Assembly: GCF_035621495.1 (NCBI RefSeq)
Contig: NZ_CP141821.1
Coordinates: 1,640,760-1,704,759 of the forward strand
From: Thermococcus sp. SY098
GTDB lineage: Archaea > Methanobacteriota_B > Thermococci > Thermococcales > Thermococcaceae
Reading direction: 5' to 3'
DNA length: 64,000 bases
The notes beneath the pieces were generated by a model, which saw nothing but the letters and a program-made list of their open reading frames with translations, was not told the DNA's origin and searched no databases. Below, piece by piece: positions 29,001-38,136 of the stretch. The translations under genes were made by a program, and so were the position numbers. How positions within the stretch are numbered: position 1 is the stretch's first letter; every line of letters starts with the position of its first letter.

Positions 29001-31725
29001 AACAGAGTATCCAGCATTTGCAAATGTCATTTATCCAGGCGACAGTGCTTCACAGGTCTTTGAAGTTAGAAACATGAACGTCTCAGCATCAAAGGACGTT
29101 GAGGTTTCTGCAGAGGTGTTCCAGAAGATTGGAGAAGTTGAGTTAAATGTAACCGGAAATTCCTGGTACATGTACAGGATTGATCCGTTTATACCAAACG
29201 GAACAGACCTCATGAAGATTACCCTTTACTTTGACTATGACTACTTCGATACTGAGAGGGACTATTCAGCAGATGCATTCCCATGGTTCAGAGTTTGGGA
29301 TGTCACATATGTCTATGACCCAGAGTCAAATACAACAGTTCCTACATTTAACCTGCTTACACAGTCACTTAATGAAGGAACATCAATCTCTGCAACATTA
29401 GGAAATCCATTACAGAAGTTCCACGACGGTTTATATGTCCAGATCAGGGATATTTTCAGATACTATGGTAAGACAGACACTTATCCCGCCAAGCTCAAAC
29501 TGGAGTTCTACAAGAGGGTGCCATGGAATTGGGTTACCCTTAATACAACAACTCTCACGGTACCTGCTAATGGAACTGCAACATTTATGGCTACAGTGAC
29601 TGTTCCTCTCAATGCTTCATATGGAGTCTATGAGGGTGCAATCTACCTCAAGTACGATGGATATGAAACGACAATTCCAGTGAGCGTTGTTGTTGCATCA
29701 CCGACACCGAACTTTGAGTTCGGAGGAAATACAAATGCGAGTGGTCTCTACGATAACAGCAATGTCTACGGACAGTTTGACTGGAGCTGGAGATACGAAA
29801 GCGGTGATTGGAGGTTGTTCTACTTTAACGTCTCAAATGTTCACAACATGACAAATGCCTACTTAATAGCAGATGTTTCATGGGATGGTATCCCAACCGA
29901 TATAAACCTTCACCTCCTTGGCCCCGCAGAGGATGGCTCCTTGCTACCGTTCAGTGCCATATGGCCAGGAATATTTGGACCATACACACTGGCTGAAGTT
30001 GGGAGAAGCATAGATGGCTATGTGGGTGCTGGAATGTTCAAGCTCTTCACGACAAGCGGTACAAGTAGGGAAGTTATCGCAGCACCAGCATCACCTGGGC
30101 TCCATGCATTGTGGCTTCACAATGTGCTCTTCGATGGCAAACAAAGCTACAGGACATTCAGCGGAAAGATTGGCATGGCATCAGTCACTCCCGGCACATG
30201 GATGGAGAGCATTAACTCAACTGAGGGGAAGAAATCATTTATAGTCCATCTACCTTCGTCATTTGGAATGCTGAAGGCTACTGCGGCTGGATTAACAGCA
30301 CCGATAATCTATAAAGACAAACTCGCACCCCCAACTGGATCTGCTGACTACTACACAGTTACAGTTAAGAATGCCACAAAGCTTAGTATAACGCTTACAA
30401 GTCTGTGGGACGACTTGGCTGGTGTTGACCTCGACCTTTACGTCTACTACAATGGACAGCTTGTGGGTGCATCATATACATCAACGGCTGATGAAGGAGT
30501 CATTATTCAGCTCCCAGCATCGGGTACATACACAATTGAGGTGTACTCATGGAACAATCCGACAACAAATGCAACCTATGACCTCAAGATTCTTGCAATT
30601 GAACAGGGAGATCTACAGGTCGAGAGCATCAAGGAAATAACAGAGGGTGTTTACAACGTTACAGTCAGCTACACCCTGAGTAGCGACAAGTTTGAAAACG
30701 CAAATACATTCTACGGAACGATATACTTCGGCTATGATGCAGCTCCAATGCTTATAGAGGTTCCAGTTACCCTCTACAAGACAACCCCAGAGATTATTGA
30801 AGAATTTGGAACTGTTGTGATAATGCAACCATATGACCTGTCACTGAACTTGGTACCAAATGAGGGAATCGCTGAGATAGGTACAACATATACACTTACA
30901 ACATTCGTATCTAACTATGGTCCATACGACGCAACAGAGGCTGTGGTGAATCTTTACAAAGATGGAGAGCTTATTGATCAAGTAAAGCTCCCAGAATTTG
31001 CTAAAGGAGAAGTGTATAAAGTTGAGTTCAATATTCCAATCGATGACGCAGAACTTCATGAGTATATGGTAGTTCTTGAATCTCCATATGATGAGGAGAG
31101 CAACGTTGTCTATGTAAAGGGAGTTGATAAAGTTGAGTTCTCCACATACAGTACTGGAAATGCCACAGTGACGTCTTCATTCGGTGGGTATGCGGAAATA
31201 ACAAGCACTGATGTCACAAACAGAAAGATAACAATTACCGTTGATGGTGACCATGGAGCAGTTGCAACGTTACTCATAAATCTGCCAAAGGATCTTCACT
31301 ACTACAGTGTGCATGTAACTGATGCAGACCTTCTAAGTAAAGAACTACTTACCACACCAAACTCACACATATTGAAAGTTAGGATAAAGCTTCACTCACC
31401 AGCAACTGTGAACGTGGATTACATGACTACTGGAGAAGCATTACAAGAAATGAACTTCGTTTGGTATATGCTCTACCAGAGATACAGCATGAAATTCAAT
31501 GAACTCTACAACAAGAGTATTGAACTTGGAATTGATAATGAAACCCTCCAGGAGGCACTTCACTATAAGGAGCTTGCGGAGGAGAGTTACAAGGAAGCAT
31601 GGAAGTTTGGAAACCCACTCCAGGGATACATAAGATCGCTGCCGTACATGAGAAAAGCATACCTCAACATCAAGAAGGCAGTAGAAATCCTTAGTAAGGC
31701 CATAGAGAAAGCTGAAAGCTCTTGA
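26038..31725 (+). CDS. Large secreted pyrolysin-like subtilase (S8)
   Basis: A 1895-residue extracellular serine protease. A signal peptide (residues 1 to about 29, ending LVSAE) and a long propeptide precede the catalytic domain. The catalytic triad is Asp258 (AVIDSGVDFG), His708 (GGDHGTLCAA) and Ser909 (AGTSLATPMAAG), with the oxyanion Asn812 (AAGNGGPG). About 450 residues separate Asp and His, far more than in pyrolysin. This insert includes a Rossmann-like part (about 370-475: ILLVDDDGG, YDAVIWFTGD, KLWLISQD). C-terminal of Ser909 come beta-sandwich regions, a PPC-like domain (about 1430-1530), a CARDB-like domain (about 1600-1690) and a helical tail (1820-1895). Close relatives are pyrolysin and stetterlysin. 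Confidence 0.93.
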   Translation: MNKRTVSLLIVLLMILSAIPVALPVTLVSAENTPQVTHTITKVNAVAKEPEKTVPPITKIEPELLKILEGKVTVDVPEVNGEKLLPIHIVALSNIDSKLKGIQIVGKREIAGMVVYLALVPIKEEYKKVLLKIASLPEVEAVTRTNPFEPVGTFEEPDAKNSITTKTIQIRIPEIRRKIDLSKLEKFSVKKLKLPEIMKLREKSPLRRGELRITERESLNIENPIKPADYFAIYHHGSWNTWLNLGITGAGVNVAVIDSGVDFGNPDLQDAYAVETNPSSPYYGWPIAFSGHSMIWYLLFNYTFPTYIYSWYADTSIELPYFLVHGNVSIGYKGNFTTVFTSMSLANIENDAERAAFINETLAWMGVTNSSRILLVDDDGGWTLDEFYTAALDLLGLNYTIYEVPYGSSGPNATVLSQYDAVIWFTGDTYQYTLTQNDTANLMLYLNNGGKLWLISQDLLEELPLNDTFVTDYLHVAGVDPDYPVPTIIKTANNTYKAKSIYYGFYGSLTDAFADFVFPDNESQVLAVGYEAIVGIQWIDPDTGNVTQITYMKFPMNETLGVPTKSGIFHFGFHPDIALWVDWNGGYIIVADPENATKYDTVYADITPMLVDAGSITLEYLDFNEDSGHTKDNPVIQVDFWDTFNDRFGQDGYADLSGGLIYFIADGVNPIPYEDVVSSSWGLPMPIPENGNLVAFMIGNVYVAGGDHGTLCAAAVGARGRTFFGLTFGNAIGAKIIAEGSLYQGGSWIDYVFFAVEGYDGIPGTGDEALVVSNSYGASSVIAKGYTWDDRFLYWITHFYAPQVSFFFAAGNGGPGYGTVTSEGASPGVITVGAAVEFGYRALFGYDDGPWGYELANYGDVVWFSNRGPNALGQVDPDVLAVGAYALGSLPLNEVGDGFWASDLWAGTSLATPMAAGIAALVYEAYYSAHGTWPTAEEVKEILMSTTKNVNHDVFSQGAGFLDAYRAVQAALNLDGIIVSPSMWQAGETEYPAFANVIYPGDSASQVFEVRNMNVSASKDVEVSAEVFQKIGEVELNVTGNSWYMYRIDPFIPNGTDLMKITLYFDYDYFDTERDYSADAFPWFRVWDVTYVYDPESNTTVPTFNLLTQSLNEGTSISATLGNPLQKFHDGLYVQIRDIFRYYGKTDTYPAKLKLEFYKRVPWNWVTLNTTTLTVPANGTATFMATVTVPLNASYGVYEGAIYLKYDGYETTIPVSVVVASPTPNFEFGGNTNASGLYDNSNVYGQFDWSWRYESGDWRLFYFNVSNVHNMTNAYLIADVSWDGIPTDINLHLLGPAEDGSLLPFSAIWPGIFGPYTLAEVGRSIDGYVGAGMFKLFTTSGTSREVIAAPASPGLHALWLHNVLFDGKQSYRTFSGKIGMASVTPGTWMESINSTEGKKSFIVHLPSSFGMLKATAAGLTAPIIYKDKLAPPTGSADYYTVTVKNATKLSITLTSLWDDLAGVDLDLYVYYNGQLVGASYTSTADEGVIIQLPASGTYTIEVYSWNNPTTNATYDLKILAIEQGDLQVESIKEITEGVYNVTVSYTLSSDKFENANTFYGTIYFGYDAAPMLIEVPVTLYKTTPEIIEEFGTVVIMQPYDLSLNLVPNEGIAEIGTTYTLTTFVSNYGPYDATEAVVNLYKDGELIDQVKLPEFAKGEVYKVEFNIPIDDAELHEYMVVLESPYDEESNVVYVKGVDKVEFSTYSTGNATVTSSFGGYAEITSTDVTNRKITITVDGDHGAVATLLINLPKDLHYYSVHVTDADLLSKELLTTPNSHILKVRIKLHSPATVNVDYMTTGEALQEMNFVWYMLYQRYSMKFNELYNKSIELGIDNETLQEALHYKELAEESYKEAWKFGNPLQGYIRSLPYMRKAYLNIKKAVEILSKAIEKAESS

Positions 31726-31859
31726 ATCCTCTCTTTCTCTTTTGGCTTTGCTTTTCTACTTTTCTATTGTTATCATTTGATGGCATGTTTTTTGACTAAC
31801 GAAAACTTTATATTAAGTTTTACTGATAAAAGTTCAAAATACTACATGGGGGTGTGGTA

Positions 31860-32819
31860 ATGCCAGCCACTTTTGCCCTTGTAATATTGGGTGTATTCCT
31901 CTTGCTGATGCTTGTTTTGAGTGTTAAAGTTATCAGACCATATCAGAAGGGTCTGGTTGAAAGGCTTGGAAAGTTCAACAGAATCTTAGAGCCTGGAATT
32001 CACTTCATCATACCTTTTATGGAAAGGGTAAGAATAATAGACATGAGAGAACATGTCATTGATGTTCCACCGCAGGAGGTTATCTGTAAGGACAATGTTG
32101 TTGTTACAGTTGATGCCGTTGTGTACTATCAGGTTATAGACCCAGTAAAAGCTGCATATAACGTTAGTGACTTTCTCTTAGCTATAATAAAGCTTGCACA
32201 AACAAACTTAAGGGCAATAATTGGTGAGATGGAGCTTGATGAAACGCTAAGCGGAAGAGATATCATAAATGCTCGCTTGAGGGAAGAGTTAGATAAAATC
32301 ACTGACCGCTGGGGTGTAAAGATTACAAGGGTTGAAATTCAAAGAATTGATCCACCGCGGGACATACAGGAGGCAATGGCTAAGCAAATGACTGCTGAGA
32401 GAGAAAAGAGGGCAATGATTCTGATAGCTGAAGGTAAGAAGGAGAGCGCAATCAAGCAAGCTGAGGGTGAAAAACAAGCAAGAATCTTAAGGGCAGAGGG
32501 TATCAAGCAGGAGCAGATTCTTATTGCTGAAGGTCAAGCGGAGGCAATAAAGAAAGTTCTTGAAGCTTTGAAATTAGCTGATGAGAAGTACTTAACTTTG
32601 CAATACATTGAAAAGCTTCCAGAACTGGCTAAGTACGGTAACCTAATAGTTCCATACGACACAGAAGCGTTAATCGGCCTGTTAAGAGTCCTTCAAAAAG
32701 TCAGCAAAACAAAGCTGCCAGAGCCAAAAGAGAATTCACCTGAAGGTTTATCAAAGAATTCTCCAGCAGAAACAGAAAACGATAAAAATGCGGAGAGACT
32801 AAAGAAAATCTGGGAGTGA
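31860..32819 (+). CDS. SPFH/stomatin-like membrane protein
   Basis: A 319-residue protein starting at ATG 31860 (MPATFALVILGVFLL) after GGGGGTGTG. One N-terminal membrane helix is followed by the SPFH/band-7 domain (VIRPYQKGLVERLGKFNRIL) and a helical region with repeated AEGKKESAIKQAEGEKQA units. Stomatins form oligomers at the membrane. The following gene encodes the NfeD partner, the usual archaeal operon; in Pyrococcus the NfeD-type protease 1510-N cleaves stomatin, though the partner here is the short form without a protease domain. Confidence 0.94.
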   Translation: MPATFALVILGVFLLLMLVLSVKVIRPYQKGLVERLGKFNRILEPGIHFIIPFMERVRIIDMREHVIDVPPQEVICKDNVVVTVDAVVYYQVIDPVKAAYNVSDFLLAIIKLAQTNLRAIIGEMELDETLSGRDIINARLREELDKITDRWGVKITRVEIQRIDPPRDIQEAMAKQMTAEREKRAMILIAEGKKESAIKQAEGEKQARILRAEGIKQEQILIAEGQAEAIKKVLEALKLADEKYLTLQYIEKLPELAKYGNLIVPYDTEALIGLLRVLQKVSKTKLPEPKENSPEGLSKNSPAETENDKNAERLKKIWE

Positions 32820-32825
32820 TGTGTG

Positions 32826-33239
32826 ATGGATTATTTCCCCATTTTACTTTTAATTTTAGGCTTGCTGATCATAGTCCTTGATATGATGGTTGCGGCATTT
32901 ATAACTCCAATTGGAATAGCCTTTGCTGTTCTTGGGCTGTTGCTTGGATTGGGTGTGAATTTTAACGTTGCATTTGTGATATCTTTGATATCTGCAGTTA
33001 TCAGCTATCAGCTTTTTGCACGGCTAATCAAGAAAGAAACCGTTGATATTGGAAAGCCCAAATACACCTTTGAGCTTAAAGGCAAAAAGGGGAAAGTAAA
33101 AAGGATCAAAGGGGATGAAGTCTGGGTCGAGCTTGAGGGCGAAGAATGGATTGCCAATCCCCTCGATGATGTTAAAGAGGGAGACGAAGTTGTTGTGGTT
33201 GATGTTGATGGTGTAAAACTGATTGTTCGCAAGACTTGA
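32826..33239 (+). CDS. NfeD-like short membrane protein, stomatin partner
   Basis: A 137-residue protein starting at ATG 32826 (MDYFPILLLILGLLI), with 2 to 3 transmembrane helices and a C-terminal OB-fold (KGKKGKVKRIKGDEVWVELE). This is the short NfeD1b/STOPP type without the ClpP-like protease domain. The gap to the stomatin gene is 6 bases, so both are co-transcribed. It is thought to act with stomatin in membrane organisation. Confidence 0.9.
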   Translation: MDYFPILLLILGLLIIVLDMMVAAFITPIGIAFAVLGLLLGLGVNFNVAFVISLISAVISYQLFARLIKKETVDIGKPKYTFELKGKKGKVKRIKGDEVWVELEGEEWIANPLDDVKEGDEVVVVDVDGVKLIVRKT

Positions 33240-33285
33240 TTAGGTTTTTAAGTCTAATATCTCTTTTCTATTAAAGGTGGCTCGA

Positions 33286-33588
33286 ATGAAAATATATGTG
33301 AAAGTGTATCGCGTTCAAGGGGAGGTTTTACTGGCGGCATGTGATGAGGAATTAATGGGGAAAACATTCAGAGAAGGTGAGCTTAAATTGGAGGTTAAAG
33401 AGAGATTTTACAAAGGCGAGCTTAGAGATGTTGAAGATTTAGAAAAATTGCTGGAAGAGGCGACAATAGCGAACTTAGTTGGAGAGAGATGTGTTGGTAA
33501 GGCAATTGAGCTTGGTTACATTGATAAAGATAGAGTGCTCTACATTCAGGGGGTTCCTCATGCACAGATGGCAAAAATGCTATGGTGA
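33286..33588 (+). CDS. DUF424 family protein
   Basis: A 100-residue protein starting at ATG 33286 (MKIYVKVYRVQGEVLL) after GGTGGCTCG. It matches the archaeal DUF424 pattern, with the segments ACDEELMGKTFREGELKLEV and NLVGERCVGKAIELG typical of the family. Cytoplasmic; often next to NMD3 or translation genes in archaea, as here. A TATA-like element lies in the 46-bp gap upstream. Function not known. Confidence 0.85.
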   Translation: MKIYVKVYRVQGEVLLAACDEELMGKTFREGELKLEVKERFYKGELRDVEDLEKLLEEATIANLVGERCVGKAIELGYIDKDRVLYIQGVPHAQMAKMLW

Positions 33589-33609
33589 GACCTCAAAGGG
33601 GTGAGAATT

Positions 33610-34770
33610 ATGAGTGAACGCTTCTGCTATAGGTGCGGAATAAGCGAGAGTGAAGGGGGGCCTTTAATAGATGGACTTTGTCAGGTTTGTTTTAGAAAAG
33701 AGAATCCGGTATTGGTAATGGAGGATGAAATCAACACTGAACTATGCCAGAACTGTGGAAGCTACAAGAAGAAAGGGGTGTGGGTGGATCCACAAAATTA
33801 CGAACTCGACCAGCTGATATTTGAAGTTGCTGAAAATGCCCTCATTGAAAATATAACTTTAGATGAGCGTGTTAAAGAAATCAGGATTGTGTCAAGGGAG
33901 GAGCTTAATGAAATTGAAGAACTTCCAGTTGGGGTTGCATACTTAAGTTATGAACCAGTTAACTGGCACATTGATTATTTTCCAGCTATTGTGATTTATG
34001 AAATTGAAATTAAAGCTCGCATACATGAACTCCAAAAAGAGTTGCATCATGAAACGAAAACTATCACAGTTTATGTGAGGCAAACAGTCTGTCCAAGATG
34101 TCAAAAGTTTCTTGGAGGATACTTTGAGGCTATTTTGCAAGTTAGGGCAGAGGATAGGCAGCTGACTGAGGAGGAAAAAGATGAAATTGTGAAGCTTGTT
34201 CAAGAAAAAGTGGACGAAATAATGAGGAGAGACAGAATGGGATTCATTCAGGACACGGTTGAGCTTGAAGAGGGTATTGATTTTTACATGGGCTCTACAA
34301 GGTCGGCAAGAAAGCTTGCTCAAGCGATAAGAGACAGATATGGCGGGACAATAAGCGAAGCTTACGAACTTGTCGGTCTCGATAGACAGACAAGCAAAGA
34401 AGTTTATAGGACGAGTGTAAGCGTCAGGCTTCCTAAGTTTAGGAAAGGAGACATCGTCAGTGACAAGAATGGGAACATTTATCGTGTTGAAGAAGTCAAT
34501 GGAAAGGGAATGAACCTTACAAACCTATCAACACATGAGAGTGAACACAAAGACTGGAAGACTATAAAGAGAGAAAGGGTAGAGTTAGTTGAACACGAGA
34601 AAAAGGAAGCCATGCTCACGAGTTTAACCCCTAAAGAAGCTCAGTTTATGGACATGGAGAGCTATGAGACGTTTGAAATCGAAAGACCAGAGATTGACTT
34701 AAAAGAAGGGGAGATTTATAGGCTTGTAAAAATTAAAGGCAAATATTACATTGAGGGTAAAAAGGAATGA
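33610..34770 (+). CDS. NMD3 family protein
   Basis: A 386-residue protein starting at ATG 33610 (MSERFCYRCGISESEGG) after GGGGTGAG. The N-terminal part has Cys pairs CYRCG/CQVCF, CQNC and CPRC, forming zinc knuckles, then the NMD3 core with VRQTVCPRCQKF. In eukaryotes NMD3 is the 60S export adaptor; archaeal homologs are thought to act in large-subunit ribosome maturation. It follows the DUF424 gene by 21 bases, probably in one transcript. Confidence 0.92.
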   Translation: MSERFCYRCGISESEGGPLIDGLCQVCFRKENPVLVMEDEINTELCQNCGSYKKKGVWVDPQNYELDQLIFEVAENALIENITLDERVKEIRIVSREELNEIEELPVGVAYLSYEPVNWHIDYFPAIVIYEIEIKARIHELQKELHHETKTITVYVRQTVCPRCQKFLGGYFEAILQVRAEDRQLTEEEKDEIVKLVQEKVDEIMRRDRMGFIQDTVELEEGIDFYMGSTRSARKLAQAIRDRYGGTISEAYELVGLDRQTSKEVYRTSVSVRLPKFRKGDIVSDKNGNIYRVEEVNGKGMNLTNLSTHESEHKDWKTIKRERVELVEHEKKEAMLTSLTPKEAQFMDMESYETFEIERPEIDLKEGEIYRLVKIKGKYYIEGKKE

Positions 34771-34820
34771 TTTCACAACGTTTATAATCTCTGCACTTTC
34801 TCTTTTTCTTGGGTGATAAA

Positions 34821-35888
34821 ATGAGGGTTATAGGCGTTGATCCTGGAACAAGGAGCTTTGATATTATTGGTCTCAAGGATGGAAAGATAAAGCTTGACTT
34901 AAGCTTTCCAAGCGAAGTCGTTGCCGAAGAACCGAGTAAAATTGTAAAAGCCATTGAAGGATTCAATGCCGATCTTATAATTGGCCCTTCCGGCTATGGA
35001 ATTCCGCTGAAGCACATCAGAGAGCTAACTGAGAGAGATAGATTTGAGATGACGCTCGTTAGAGAAGAAGAGATGAAGCAAATCCCTGTTTTAATTGGCC
35101 TTCAGAAGATGGTCAACGAGATGAAAGAAAAAGATATGAATGTTTGGTTTATTCCCGGGATAATACACCTCCCAACGGTGCCCGAATTTAGGAAATACAA
35201 TAAGATTGACATGGGAACTGCGGATAAAATGGCGATAACTGTTTTGGCGATCTACGATCAGGCTAAGCGCCTGGGCATTTCCTATGAAGAGGTTTCATTC
35301 GCCCTGCTTGAGGTTGGCTTTGGCTACAACTTCGCTGGGGCGGTTGACAGAGGAAAGATAGTCGATGGAATTGGCGGGACTATCTTCCCTGGGCCAGCAT
35401 TTGTCAACAGCGGTGCTCTGGACGGGGAAGTTGCCTATCTGGTTGGTGAGATAAAGAAGTGGCATCTCTTCTACGGAGGAGCTTCAATAATAGCAGCTGG
35501 TGAGGTTTTGTCTCCAGAGGAGTTCGCCAAGCGCTTGGATGAAGAAAGCTTTGCAAAAGCATGGGAGGCGATGAAAGACGGCTTTGTAAAAGCCATAGCG
35601 AGTGAATTAGCGGTTATTGAAAAGCCGAAGGAGATAATTCTCTCTGGAAGACTCATGCGCATCAGAGAGCTCAGAGAAGACGTTAAAGATCTCTTCGAGG
35701 AAAAGTTTGGTTTGCCTGTGGTTAAGCAGAGAGGTTTGGAAGGAAAAGCCAAGGAAGCTGCCCAGGGAAGTGCAATAATCGGCGATGGTCTCTTGGGAGG
35801 TCAGTTTAAGGATTTAATCGAACATGTTGAGATTAGAAAAGCCAGAGGAAGCGTTTTAGATTATGTTAAGTTTCCTCTGGACCTTTAA
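34821..35888 (+). CDS. DUF1464 family protein (acetate/butyrate kinase-like fold)
   Basis: A 355-residue protein starting at ATG 34821 (MRVIGVDPGTRSFDI) after GGGTGATAA. The N-terminal GVDPGTRSFD is the phosphate-1 motif of the actin/acetate-kinase ATPase fold; GGASIIAAGEVLS and EIILSGRLMR fit later parts. DUF1464 is an archaeal family of predicted kinases or ATPases without a known substrate. TATA-like GTTTATAATC about 40 bases upstream gives it its own promoter. Confidence 0.88.
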   Translation: MRVIGVDPGTRSFDIIGLKDGKIKLDLSFPSEVVAEEPSKIVKAIEGFNADLIIGPSGYGIPLKHIRELTERDRFEMTLVREEEMKQIPVLIGLQKMVNEMKEKDMNVWFIPGIIHLPTVPEFRKYNKIDMGTADKMAITVLAIYDQAKRLGISYEEVSFALLEVGFGYNFAGAVDRGKIVDGIGGTIFPGPAFVNSGALDGEVAYLVGEIKKWHLFYGGASIIAAGEVLSPEEFAKRLDEESFAKAWEAMKDGFVKAIASELAVIEKPKEIILSGRLMRIRELREDVKDLFEEKFGLPVVKQRGLEGKAKEAAQGSAIIGDGLLGGQFKDLIEHVEIRKARGSVLDYVKFPLDL

Positions 35889-35941
35889 CTTTTCTTAACC
35901 TTTTTAAACCTTTGGTTTTGAACCTTTGGCGGTGAAGAAAA

Positions 35942-37267
35942 ATGAGTAGGAGAGTTGTTATCATCGGCGGTGGAGCTGCTGGAATGAGTGCCGCTTCAAG
36001 GGTCAAGCGTTTAAATCCTGAGTGGGATGTTAAAGTCTTTGAGGCAACTGAGTGGGTAAGTCATGCCCCTTGTGGAGTTCCTTACGTTGTTGAAGGAATT
36101 TCCCCAAAAGAGAAGCTGATGCACTACCCCCCAGAATTCTTCAGAAAGAAGAGAGGAATTGATCTGCACTTAAATGCTAAAGTTGTGGAAGTTGAGCAAG
36201 GACAAGTCAGGGTTCAGGAAAAAGATGGTGAGCATAAATATGAATGGGACTACTTGGTTTTTGCTAACGGAGCTTCACCAAAACTTCCACCAATTGAAGG
36301 GGTTGACTTAAAAGGAGTTTTTACGGCAGATTTGCCCCCCGATGCAGTTGCGATAAGGGAGTATATGCAGGAATACGATGTTAAAGATGTTGTTGTGATT
36401 GGAACTGGATACATAGCACTTGAAATGGCTGAGGCGTTTGTAGCTCAAGGAAAGAATGTAACGCTTATTGGGAGGAGTGAGAGGGTTCTAAGAAAAAGTT
36501 ACGATAAGGAGATCACAGACATAGTCGAGGCAAAGCTTAGGGAGCACCTTAACTTACGTTTGCAAGAGCTGACAATTAGAATCGATGGGAAAGAAAGGGT
36601 TGAAAAAGTCGTTACTGATGCAAATGAGTACAAAGCTGATTTAGTTGTGATAGCAACGGGAATAAAGCCAAACATTGAGCTGGCAAGGCAGCTTGGCGTT
36701 AGAATTGGAGAAACTGGCGCAATATGGACCAATGAAAAGATGCAGACAAGCGTTGAGAATGTTTATGCAGCTGGAGATGTTGCCGAGACAAAGCACATAA
36801 TCACTGGGAGGAGGGTCTGGGTTCCTTTAGCTCCTCCAGGAAATAAGATGGGGTATGTTGCCGGTAGCAACATAGCAGGAAAAGAAATTCGTTTTCCTGG
36901 TGTATTGGGAACTTCAATAACGAAGTTCATGGACTTGGAAATCGGGAAGACGGGTTTAACTGAAAGCGAGGCATTGAAAGAGGGCTATGAGGTTAAAACA
37001 GCATTCATTGAAGCAAGAACAAAGCCACACTACTACCCTGGTGGGAAGAAAATCTGGCTCAAGGCAGTAGCGGATAAAGAAACCAATAGGCTCTTAGGAC
37101 TACAGGCAGTTGGTTCAGATGTATTGCCAAGAATTGATGCATTTTCAGTAGCTCTACAAGCCGGCTTCACTGTGAAAGATATGTTCTTTGCCGATTTGGC
37201 ATACGCTCCCCCATTTGCACCAGTGTGGGATCCACTGATCGTGCTGGCAAGGGTTTTGAAGTTCTGA
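35942..37267 (+). CDS. CoA-disulfide reductase / NAD(P)H sulfur oxidoreductase (NSR) type flavoprotein
   Basis: A 441-residue FAD- and NAD(P)H-binding oxidoreductase. It has the FAD Rossmann motif [16 protein letters not shown] at the N-terminus, a redox-active Cys44 in SHAPCGVPY, the NAD(P) motif [14 protein letters not shown] near residue 155, and the second FAD motif [10 protein letters not shown]. This single-cysteine family reduces CoA disulfide; the Pyrococcus enzyme NSR reduces elemental sulfur in a CoA-dependent way. A role in sulfur respiration or thiol balance in the cytoplasm is inferred. It has its own promoter and GCGGTGAAG ribosome binding site. Confidence 0.92.
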   Translation: MSRRVVIIGGGAAGMSAASRVKRLNPEWDVKVFEATEWVSHAPCGVPYVVEGISPKEKLMHYPPEFFRKKRGIDLHLNAKVVEVEQGQVRVQEKDGEHKYEWDYLVFANGASPKLPPIEGVDLKGVFTADLPPDAVAIREYMQEYDVKDVVVIGTGYIALEMAEAFVAQGKNVTLIGRSERVLRKSYDKEITDIVEAKLREHLNLRLQELTIRIDGKERVEKVVTDANEYKADLVVIATGIKPNIELARQLGVRIGETGAIWTNEKMQTSVENVYAAGDVAETKHIITGRRVWVPLAPPGNKMGYVAGSNIAGKEIRFPGVLGTSITKFMDLEIGKTGLTESEALKEGYEVKTAFIEARTKPHYYPGGKKIWLKAVADKETNRLLGLQAVGSDVLPRIDAFSVALQAGFTVKDMFFADLAYAPPFAPVWDPLIVLARVLKF

Positions 37268-37386
37268 CTTACCATTTTCACTTTTTATGGATTTTCTGAT
37301 TTCTATCCAATAAATTTTATTGTGAAAATTTTTCTCATCGAAAGATTTTTCAGATAGAAGCTTATACGTTCGATGGGGTGGATATC

Positions 37387-38136
37387 TTGAAATCCAAGGT
37401 TGCAGAGAGAGAATTCCCCTTCCACTGGCAGTTCCTTAATGAAGTTCTGAAAAACCCTCAGCTTGTTGTTAGATATTTTCCGTACTTTGATAACACAGAA
37501 GTGCGGGATGGGAAACTCTATGTAAAATTTAAAGTTCCTAAATTCCTTTTTAATTTTGGATTTGAATTTAAGCTTGAGGCTGGATTTGAAGAGAATAAGT
37601 GCATTTATACATTTAAGGGTGATAAGGGCATTTTAACGATTACGTTTGAGTGTTTGGACAACAAGCTTAGAGTGGAAGCAAGCTGGTCGGGATTTGGGGA
37701 ATTCATGATGGGTAAGAACCTTGAAATATTTGCAAACGGCATAGCTGACTCTATTAAAAGCTTTTGCCAGAGCCAAGCAAGAGTTTATGAAAAATGCGAG
37801 ATATGTAAAATTGGAGAAAAAATCAAAGCTCATGTCAGAGATTTAATACCCTCAACTTTACCCTCCCTCCTGATGAGGCTGTATCTATCAAGTGGTAGTA
37901 CCCGTATTGAAATTGAAGGAAAAGCGTTAGATAAGAGAGATACATTTAGGGCATATATAAAAGATGGAAAGCTGGTTCACTTTACATTCTCTTCAGAAGA
38001 GGGTGCAATTGCCCTTGATATGAACATTGATTTAAAAGAGCTTGAAAAGGAAATAGAGGTCTTTGAGGATATTCCCCTTTCAGGCGAGTTTGAAATTACA
38101 GCGTTTCCCTCAGATTTCAAGCTTCCTAAGGCTTAA
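37387..38136 (+). CDS. Hypothetical protein
   Basis: A 249-residue protein. The start is taken as TTG 37387 (MKSKVAEREFPFHWQF) because GGGGTGGAT precedes it; GTG 37378 is an alternative. It is beta-rich with many aromatic residues, one Cys pair (CEIC) near the middle and no membrane segment, reminiscent of SRPBCC/START-type lipid-binding folds, but this is only an impression. Convergent with the MFS gene; the ends overlap by 27 bases. Confidence 0.75.
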   Translation: MKSKVAEREFPFHWQFLNEVLKNPQLVVRYFPYFDNTEVRDGKLYVKFKVPKFLFNFGFEFKLEAGFEENKCIYTFKGDKGILTITFECLDNKLRVEASWSGFGEFMMGKNLEIFANGIADSIKSFCQSQARVYEKCEICKIGEKIKAHVRDLIPSTLPSLLMRLYLSSGSTRIEIEGKALDKRDTFRAYIKDGKLVHFTFSSEEGAIALDMNIDLKELEKEIEVFEDIPLSGEFEITAFPSDFKLPKA

